From the NCBI GenBank assembly GCA_017412025.1, contig JAFQOY010000190.1, positions 1 through 23,681 on the forward strand: a DNA stretch of 23,681 bases, given 5' to 3'. A program made the translations under genes and the position numbers. This document shows positions 14,938-20,409 of this stretch, piece by piece. Source of the DNA: Clostridia bacterium (GTDB lineage: Bacteria; Bacillota_A; Clostridia; Christensenellales; Aristaeellaceae). The notes under the pieces are model-generated. The model did no database searches and had not been told where the DNA came from. It saw nothing but the letters and a program-made list of their open reading frames with translations. Position 1 is the stretch's first letter, and each line of letters begins with the position of its first letter.

Positions 14938-16722
14938 TTACTTGCCCATCGCAGCGGACTCGCCGGCGATACGGCCGAAGACGATGGTATCAGCCAGCGC
15001 GTTGCCGCCCAGGCGGTTGGAGCCGTGGATGCCGCCGGTGACTTCGCCAGCCGCATACAGGTTCTCGATGACCGCGCCGTTCTCGTTGTAAACGCGGCAC
15101 TTGCTGTCGATGCGCACGCCGCCCATGGTGTGGTGGACGGTCGGGACGCGCGGGCCGGCGTAGAACGGGCCGTTGTCGATGGCCGGTCCGAACAGGGTGC
15201 GGCCGAACTCATCCGGCTGACCCTCGAGGTCGCCGCCGATGCAGTGACGGTTGTACTCAGCGATGGTCGCAACGAGGTTCTCGGCCGGAACGCCCATCTT
15301 CTCAGCCAGCTCCTCAAGGGTGTCGGCCTTCACGGCGCGGCCAGCCTCAACCAGCTGGTTCGCGGTCTCGCCGAAGTTGTTGAGCTCGTCGCCGGTCGGA
15401 TAGGTGTCGGAGTCCATGACGATCCACATGTAAGCGTCTTCCTGAGCGAACAGGTCGCGGGTCATGTCGTCGCGGCGGCCGCCCTCATCGCCGTAGCGGA
15501 GGCCGGACTTGTTGACGAAGATACGGGTATCGACGCCGTGCTCGATGTTGCCGGAGAGGGAGCCGGTCTTCGGGTCGCCCAGCGGGAGGAGCTGGATGTT
15601 GCCCATCTGGATGAAGTCCGCATTCAGAGCCTGCAGCATCTTCACGCCGTCGCCGGTCGCGCCTTCGTGGTTGGTGGAGAGAACCTTCTCATCCAGCATG
15701 CCCCAGATGGCGTCATACGCCATACGGAGCTGAACGTTCTTGGAGAAGCCACCGGTCGCCACGACAACGCTCTTGGCGTTGATGGTGATGGTGTTGCCGG
15801 TCTCGCCGGTGGCGACGATGCCGCAGGCGGCGCCGGTCGCGTCGGTCAGGATCTTCTCAGCCTTGGTGTTCAGACGCAGATCGATCTTGTCGGTCTTGTC
15901 GATGTACTTGGTGTAGGTGTCGAAGAAACCGGTAGCAGCCGGCATCATCGGCTTCCAGGCGCGCGGCCACAGGCCGCCGGAAACGGTGAAGACGCCCTCT
16001 TCGCCGTACCACTCCATGCCCAGGGACTTGGTCCACTGGATGCCGTCGTAGGCGTTGGAAACCAGGGTCATGATCAGCTCCGGATCGCCCTGATAGTCGC
16101 CGCCGGAGTAGGTCTGCTGGAAGTGCCAGTTCACAGAGTCGTTCTGCTTGATGGCGAACTCGCTGCGGTCCTCAACAGCGTTGACAGCGCCGCCAGCGAG
16201 GATGGTGTTGCCGCCGACCTTGGGCATCTTCTCAACGACGATGACCTTCGCGCCGTTCTGCTCGGCGGTGATGGCAGCAGCCAGGCCCGCGCCGCCCGCG
16301 CCGATAACCACGACGTCGGCCTCGAGGGTCTCGTCAGCGGCCTTCTCCACGACGATTTCCTTCTTCTCCATCAGCGCGGTGGTATCCACGCCGTTGTTCT
16401 CCAGAGCGGCCTTCACGCCCGCCAGGATCGCGTTGGAGGTCATGGTCGCACCGGCGACAGTGTCGACATTGATGGAGTTAAGCGCCACCATGTCGGCCGG
16501 GAGCTTCTCGCACGGGAGCTCGCAGATGCCGGGGGTGTCCTTGCACTCATCGACGGTCACAGCCGCGATGGAGCCGTCGTCAGCCAGGGTAACGGTCACA
16601 GTGACCGCGCCCACGCCGCCGATCTGGGAGTCGACCGTCGCGGTGTAGCTGGTGTCAGCCACAGCCAGGACAGCGGTCATCATCAGCGCAAGCGCGATGA
16701 TAACGGAAAGAATCTTCTTCAT
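14938..16722 (-). CDS. Secreted FMN/FAD flavoprotein reductase (flavocytochrome c / fumarate-urocanate reductase family, no heme domain)
   Basis: The product is 594 residues. A signal peptide (1 to about 22, MKKILSVIIALALMMTAVLA) precedes an FMN-binding domain (about 25-110) ending in DTVAGATMTS, the site where ApbE attaches FMN to a threonine. An FAD domain begins at ADVVVIGAGGAGLAAA (about 135-150) and ends with YAAGEVTGGIHGSNRLGGNA. No CxxCH heme motif is present. The fumarate reductase active-site Arg (GGRRDD, near residue 416) and His (HHTMGG, near 530) are kept, but the His of QxHPT is Leu here (IQLLPLG, near 378), so fumarate is an unlikely substrate. It probably reduces an external unsaturated acid as electron acceptor. 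AGGAGG lies 8 bases before the ATG. Glu is nearly always GAG, Lys AAG, and CGT is frequent, suggesting high expression. The MerR gene upstream is the likely regulator. Confidence 0.92.
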   Translation of the reverse strand: MKKILSVIIALALMMTAVLAVADTSYTATVDSQIGGVGAVTVTVTLADDGSIAAVTVDECKDTPGICELPCEKLPADMVALNSINVDTVAGATMTSNAILAGVKAALENNGVDTTALMEKKEIVVEKAADETLEADVVVIGAGGAGLAAAITAEQNGAKVIVVEKMPKVGGNTILAGGAVNAVEDRSEFAIKQNDSVNWHFQQTYSGGDYQGDPELIMTLVSNAYDGIQWTKSLGMEWYGEEGVFTVSGGLWPRAWKPMMPAATGFFDTYTKYIDKTDKIDLRLNTKAEKILTDATGAACGIVATGETGNTITINAKSVVVATGGFSKNVQLRMAYDAIWGMLDEKVLSTNHEGATGDGVKMLQALNADFIQMGNIQLLPLGDPKTGSLSGNIEHGVDTRIFVNKSGLRYGDEGGRRDDMTRDLFAQEDAYMWIVMDSDTYPTGDELNNFGETANQLVEAGRAVKADTLEELAEKMGVPAENLVATIAEYNRHCIGGDLEGQPDEFGRTLFGPAIDNGPFYAGPRVPTVHHTMGGVRIDSKCRVYNENGAVIENLYAAGEVTGGIHGSNRLGGNALADTIVFGRIAGESAAMGK

Positions 16723-16745
16723 AGGTTCTTCCTCCTTTTTATTTT

Positions 16746-16769
16746 CGATTGACAAATCAATGTCAATCG
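16746..16769. promoter_or_regulatory. Perfect 9-bp inverted repeat at the reductase transcription start
   Basis: The arms CGATTGACA and TGTCAATCG are separated by 6 bases. They begin just downstream of the predicted transcription start (about 16772, minus strand) and end about 10 bases before the ribosome binding site. This could be an operator for a second regulator or a 5' stem-loop protecting the mRNA. No U-tract follows, so it is not an intrinsic terminator. Confidence 0.6.
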
Positions 16770-16778
16770 TTTGAAGCC

Positions 16779-16809
16779 AGTATACTACCAAAAGCCACTT
16801 TCGAAGCAA
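16779..16809 (-). promoter_or_regulatory. Reductase promoter with MerR-type 19-bp spacer
   Basis: On the minus strand TTGCTT (16804-16809) and TATACT (16779-16784) are 19 bases apart, longer than the optimal 17. Spacers of 19-20 bp are the hallmark of promoters activated by MerR-family proteins, which untwist the DNA. The spacer contains the 18-bp site described separately. Confidence 0.7.
16787..16804. promoter_or_regulatory. Candidate MerR-family operator in the reductase promoter
   Basis: ACCAAAAGCCACTTTCGA (plus strand) has a short dyad AAAG-CCA-CTTT. It matches 16 of 18 bases at 17685-17702 next to the MerR gene start. Its location between -35 and -10 is where MerR proteins bind. Confidence 0.6.
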
Positions 16810-16868
16810 GGGGTTTTTTCAAAATTCTTCTATTTTTTATCAAAGTCTTCCATATACACCGCTTTTAC

Positions 16869-17666
16869 TCACTCAAAGAGCATATATGTGTCATAAAAAT
16901 GCCGACGTACGCCGCCTGAGCAGTCCACCACCAGCTGATTGCCGAACATCGTCCCCTTCTGTACAAAGTGATGCTCTCCGGCAAAGTTCAGAATGGGCGC
17001 AAAAATCACATCCGGATTCCCGTACTGCTCCTCGCCGCAGCAGACAGAAGCATGCAGCGCCATACCGCCCGGTATGCGCCGCACGGCAGGATCATCTGCA
17101 TCCAGCCCATGCTGCGCAGCGCTGCGGGAAGAAATCATCAGCGTATGAAAGCCGCGCGCCGCCGCCCTGTCACGGCAGATACTCAGGCTTACAGCCGGCA
17201 TCGCCTCCAGCCAGCGCTGCATCAGCTGCTGCACGCGCTTGTCCTTCGGAATCATGCCTGCCGAACCGGGGCAGAACATCAGCATATCCTCTGCCGGACG
17301 GATATCCACACAGCTTTCGCTGGCCATCGCCTCCTCACCCAGGATGATCAGCCGGTCGATCTCCTGCGCCAACGCCGCATATTCGCGCGAAAGCCGCAGT
17401 GCGTCATCCCTTTTTTCGCGGATACGCGCCATCACCTGACCGCCCGTCATGCCATCCGCGCTGAACTGGCTGGCGATATCGCGCACAGGCACACCCATTG
17501 CACGGTACTTCTTTGCGCTGATCAGACGGTTGATATCCGCCTCCTCATAGTAGCGTCTGCCGCTTTCCTGCTTGGGCGTGTCGATGATGCCTTCCTTCTC
17601 ATAAAAGTGCAGCGCGCTGGTCGTCATGCCCAGCACGCGGGAAACGTCGCCGATGGAATAGCGCAA
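16869..17666 (-). CDS. MerR family transcriptional regulator with C-terminal effector-binding domain
   Basis: The product is 265 residues. I chose the TTG at 17666: AGGAGG lies 8 bases upstream and it begins exactly at the DNA-binding domain (LRYSIGDVSRVLGMTTSALHFYEKEGII), whereas upstream ATGs would add 27-33 residues that the family lacks. The winged-helix region continues with SGRRYYEEADINRL, followed by a long dimerisation helix (about 75-120). The last 140 or so residues form a separate domain with SLSICRDRAAARGF, GGMALHASVCCG and RHFYDTYMLFE, resembling the GyrI-like ligand-binding domain of BmrR/BltR-type regulators. It therefore probably senses a small organic molecule rather than a metal. 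It sits just upstream of the reductase in the same orientation and is the obvious candidate for its activator. The ligand is unknown. Confidence 0.88.
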   Translation of the reverse strand: MRYSIGDVSRVLGMTTSALHFYEKEGIIDTPKQESGRRYYEEADINRLISAKKYRAMGVPVRDIASQFSADGMTGGQVMARIREKRDDALRLSREYAALAQEIDRLIILGEEAMASESCVDIRPAEDMLMFCPGSAGMIPKDKRVQQLMQRWLEAMPAVSLSICRDRAAARGFHTLMISSRSAAQHGLDADDPAVRRIPGGMALHASVCCGEEQYGNPDVIFAPILNFAGEHHFVQKGTMFGNQLVVDCSGGVRRHFYDTYMLFE

Positions 17667-17684
17667 GGGAGACACCTCCTCAAA

Positions 17685-17702
17685 ACCTAAAGCCGCTTTC
17701 GA
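17685..17702. promoter_or_regulatory. Second copy of the candidate MerR operator, near the MerR start
   Basis: ACCTAAAGCCGCTTTCGA (plus strand) is 16/18 identical to the site at 16787-16804, with dyad AAAG-CCG-CTTT. It lies 18 bases upstream of the TTG start and directly next to the ribosome binding site. I see no -35/-10 pair fitted around it, so here it would more likely serve autorepression than activation. Confidence 0.5.
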
Positions 17703-17761
17703 TTTCTGACAGTTTTTTGTGTGCAGATCGCTGCAGGAAGGAAGCATGTCATCCATTTGCC

Positions 17762-17930
17762 GCATGAGACCTCATCCGTCTTGCTGCGGCATGGGACCTC
17801 ATCCGTCTTGCCTTCGGCGATCCACCTTCCCCAAAGGGGAAGGTTTATTCTGTGGTTTTGCAATACTGCATTGGGCAGAACCATATTGACCTTCCCCCTT
17901 GGGGAAGGTGCCCGAAGGGAGAATGAAATT
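17762..17930. repeat. Palindromic intergenic repeat of a second type (about 165 bp)
   Basis: It begins with two tandem near-identical 23-bp units at 27-bp period (17762 and 17789, core CCTCATCCGTCTTGC). Two strong hairpins follow: ACCTTCCCC-AAA-GGGGAAGGT (17824-17844) and ACCTTCCCC-CTT-GGGGAAGGT (17889-17909), which share the same arms. The flanks CTTCGGC and CCCGAAGG also pair roughly, making the whole element an imperfect palindrome. It has no coding capacity. The intergenic region 17667-18089 otherwise holds the MerR leader and the mnmG promoter. Confidence 0.75.
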
Positions 17931-18028
17931 CCCTGCCGCAGCCGGATGCCCAAAGGCAGCAACCTCTGCAGACGTACACAATCCTCTGTTCTGATTGTAC
18001 ACAGAATTGCCAAAAAGATCAATGTTTA

Positions 18029-18057
18029 TAGGCAAATTCCCTCGATTATGCTATAAT
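18029..18057 (+). promoter_or_regulatory. Promoter for mnmG
   Basis: TAGGCA (18029-18034, four of six consensus bases) and a consensus TATAAT (18052-18057) are 17 bases apart. The ATG is about 26 bases after the expected transcription start. Confidence 0.65.
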
Positions 18058-18089
18058 ACCCTGTGCTGATTTCTGATTCGGAGGATCAT

Positions 18090-19973
18090 ATGGATCGTTT
18101 TGATATTGTGGTCGTCGGCGCGGGCCATGCCGGCTGCGAGGCGGCGCTCGCCTGTGCGCGCATGGGCATGCGCACCCTGCTGCTGACGCTCAACCTCGAC
18201 GCCATCGCGCTCATGCCCTGCAACCCGGCCATCGGCGGCACGGGCAAGGGACATCTGGTGCGCGAAATCGACGCGCTGGGCGGCGAGATGGGGCTGGCGA
18301 TCGACGACACGTTCATCCAGTCCCGCATGCTCAACACCGGCAAGGGGCCTGCCGTCCATTCCCTGCGCGCGCAGGCGGACAAGCGCGCCTATCAGGACAG
18401 GATGAAGCGCGCGCTCTTTGCGCAGCAGAATCTCGAGGTGCGCCAGGGCGAGTGCGGCGAAATCCTGACGGAAAACGGCTGCGTGACCGCTGTCCGCACG
18501 ACGACCGGCGCACATATCGCCTGCAAAGCCGCTGTGATCTGTTCCGGCGTGTACATGGACAGCCGCATCATCATCGGCGAGTGCAGCTGGATGGGCGGCC
18601 CGCAGGGGCTGCTCGCCTCCGCGCATCTGGCAGGCGCGCTCAAAAATCTGGGCGTCTCGCTTCGCCGCTTCAAGACCGGCACGCCCCCGCGCATCGACGC
18701 CGCCTCCATCGACTTTGACGAGATGGAGCCCCAGCCCGGCGACGACGTGATCACTCCGTTCTCCTTCATGACCGACGGCGCGCTCCATAACCGCGCCATG
18801 TGTTACCTGACCTACACCAACGAGGACACGCACCGCATCATCCGCGAGAACATCCACCGCGCGCCGATGTACGCCGGCACGATCAACGGCACCGGCGCAC
18901 GCTACTGCCCCTCCATCGAGGACAAGATCATGCGCTTTGCGGATAAGGATCGCCACCAGCTCTTCCTTGAGCCGGAGGGTCTTGAAACCAATGAATGGTA
19001 CGTCCAGGGGCTGTCCACCTCGCTGCCCGAGGACGTGCAGATCGCCATGCTGCACACCATTCCCGGCCTCAGGCGCGCGCGCGTGCTGCGTCTTGCCTAC
19101 GCCATCGAATATGAGTGCATCGATCCCCTCCAGCTGCGGCAGGATCTCTCGCTTCGCGCGCTGCAGGGCCTGTACTTCGCCGGGCAGATCAACGGCACCA
19201 GCGGCTACGAGGAGGCCGGCGCGCAGGGCGTCATCGCCGGCATCAACGCCGCCCGCTTTGTTCAGGGGAAGGACGGCGTCATCCTCGGCCGCGACCAGGG
19301 CTATACCGGCGTGCTGATTGACGATCTGACGACCAAGGGCACCAACGAACCCTACCGGATGATGACCAGCCGCTGCGAATACCGGCTGCTGCTGCGGCAG
19401 GACAACGCCGACCTGCGCCTGACGGAAATCGGCCATGCGGCCGGCCTTGCCAGCCGCGAGCGCCTTGAGCGCATGCTCCGCAAGCGCGAAAGAACGGCCG
19501 AGGTGCTTGCCCGGCTTGAAAAGACGTGGATTCCCCGCAGCGAAGCGCTTGACGCATGGCTCGCGTCCCACGGCCAGGGCAAGGCGGCGGGAAGCCTCTG
19601 CGCCGCGGATCTCATCCGCCGTCCCGGCATCGTCTACGCCGATCTTGAGGCCATTGACCCCGGCTATGAGCCTCTGCCCGCCGATATCGAGCAGCAGGTC
19701 GATATCTCCCTGCGCTATGACGGATACCTTGAAAAGGAGCGCAAGCAGGTGGAATCCTTCCGCCGGGCGGAAAACACGCTGCTTCCGCAGGGCTTTGACT
19801 ACATGACGCTTGAGGGCCTGCGCATCGAGGCGCGCCAGAAGCTCACCGCCCAGCAGCCCCGCTCCCTCGGAGAGGCGGGCCGCATCTCCGGCGTATCGAC
19901 GGGCGATATCACGGTGCTGATGGTCTGGCTTGAAAAGCTGCGGCAGGAAGAAAAACGCAGAGCGCAAATGTGA
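18090..19973 (+). CDS. mnmG: tRNA uridine-5-carboxymethylaminomethyl modification enzyme MnmG (GidA)
   Basis: The product is 627 residues, the normal length. The ATG at 18090 follows GGAGG by 5 bases; an in-frame GTG at 18063 lacks a ribosome binding site. The FAD-binding GxGxxG is in FDIVVVGAGHAGCEAA, followed by CNPAIGGTGKGHLVREIDALGG and the family signature ARYCPSIEDKIMRF. TSGYEEAGAQGVIAGINAA and EYRLLLRQDNADLRL mark the later conserved blocks. With MnmE it makes the cmnm5 modification at U34 in the wobble position of several tRNAs, using methylene-tetrahydrofolate and FAD. In many bacteria mnmG is next to mnmE and rsmG; here it stands alone with its own promoter and terminator. Confidence 0.97.
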   Translation: MDRFDIVVVGAGHAGCEAALACARMGMRTLLLTLNLDAIALMPCNPAIGGTGKGHLVREIDALGGEMGLAIDDTFIQSRMLNTGKGPAVHSLRAQADKRAYQDRMKRALFAQQNLEVRQGECGEILTENGCVTAVRTTTGAHIACKAAVICSGVYMDSRIIIGECSWMGGPQGLLASAHLAGALKNLGVSLRRFKTGTPPRIDAASIDFDEMEPQPGDDVITPFSFMTDGALHNRAMCYLTYTNEDTHRIIRENIHRAPMYAGTINGTGARYCPSIEDKIMRFADKDRHQLFLEPEGLETNEWYVQGLSTSLPEDVQIAMLHTIPGLRRARVLRLAYAIEYECIDPLQLRQDLSLRALQGLYFAGQINGTSGYEEAGAQGVIAGINAARFVQGKDGVILGRDQGYTGVLIDDLTTKGTNEPYRMMTSRCEYRLLLRQDNADLRLTEIGHAAGLASRERLERMLRKRERTAEVLARLEKTWIPRSEALDAWLASHGQGKAAGSLCAADLIRRPGIVYADLEAIDPGYEPLPADIEQQVDISLRYDGYLEKERKQVESFRRAENTLLPQGFDYMTLEGLRIEARQKLTAQQPRSLGEAGRISGVSTGDITVLMVWLEKLRQEEKRRAQM

Positions 19974-19986
19974 ATATGATCGATGA

Positions 19987-20012
19987 GACCGTTCCATCGG
20001 ACGGTCTTTTTT
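19987..20012 (+). terminator. Rho-independent terminator of mnmG
   Basis: The stem GACCGT/ACGGTC (19987-20006, extendable inward through CC/GG) is followed by six T. It begins 14 bases after the mnmG stop and just before the csoR promoter. Confidence 0.88.
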
Positions 20013-20023
20013 CTTTTTCCCTC

Positions 20024-20052
20024 TTGTCATATACCCCCAGGGGGTATATAAT
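20024..20052 (+). promoter_or_regulatory. csoR-copA promoter with CsoR operator
   Basis: TTGTCA (20024-20029) and TATAAT (20047-20052) are 17 bases apart, close to consensus. A perfect 10-bp inverted repeat, ATATACCCCC-A-GGGGGTATAT (20029-20049), fills the spacer and overlaps the -10. The TAnACCCC...GGGGTnTA shape is the known operator type of copper-sensing CsoR repressors. Apo-CsoR binding here would block RNA polymerase, and copper would release it. Confidence 0.93.
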
Positions 20053-20082
20053 CAAGACATCTAACAAACCGAGGTGAAGATC

Positions 20083-20385
20083 ATGAACGAATCGTCATGC
20101 TGCTGCCGCAAGACCAAGGAACGCTCCGAAAAGGAACTCCGGGATCTGCTCAACAGGCTCAGCCGGATTGAAGGACAGATCCGCGGCATCCGCGGCATGA
20201 TCGAAAAAGACGCATACTGCACCGACGTGCTGACGCAGGTGGCCGCTGCCAACGCCGCGCTGGGCAGCTTCACCAAGGTGCTGCTCGCCAGCCACATCCG
20301 CTCCTGCGTCGCACAGGACATCCGCGACGGCAAGGACGAGACGATCGACGAACTGGTTGAGACCCTGCAGCGGATTATGCGATGA
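20083..20385 (+). CDS. csoR: Copper-sensing transcriptional repressor CsoR
   Basis: The product is 100 residues and all helical, a DUF156/CsoR family member. The Cu(I) ligands are visible as Cys46 (AYCTDVL), His71 and Cys75 (SHIRSC), the C-H-xxx-C pattern of true copper sensors; RcnR- or FrmR-type members differ here. An additional CCC at residues 6-8 may help bind metal. The ATG at 20083 follows GAGGTG with good spacing; an in-frame GTG at 20074 lies inside that site. It should repress its own operon at the palindrome 20029-20049 and release it when Cu(I) rises. copA begins 24 bases after its stop. Confidence 0.95.
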   Translation: MNESSCCCRKTKERSEKELRDLLNRLSRIEGQIRGIRGMIEKDAYCTDVLTQVAAANAALGSFTKVLLASHIRSCVAQDIRDGKDETIDELVETLQRIMR

Positions 20386-20409
20386 ATCCGGATATAAGGA
20401 GGTATTCAT

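Noticed and set aside
17666..17765. Upstream ATG starts for the MerR gene, giving 27-33 extra residues
   Set aside because: No ribosome binding site is found there, the additional residues precede a domain that normally starts at the N-terminus, and the TTG has an ideal AGGAGG. The extra region also contains the candidate operator.
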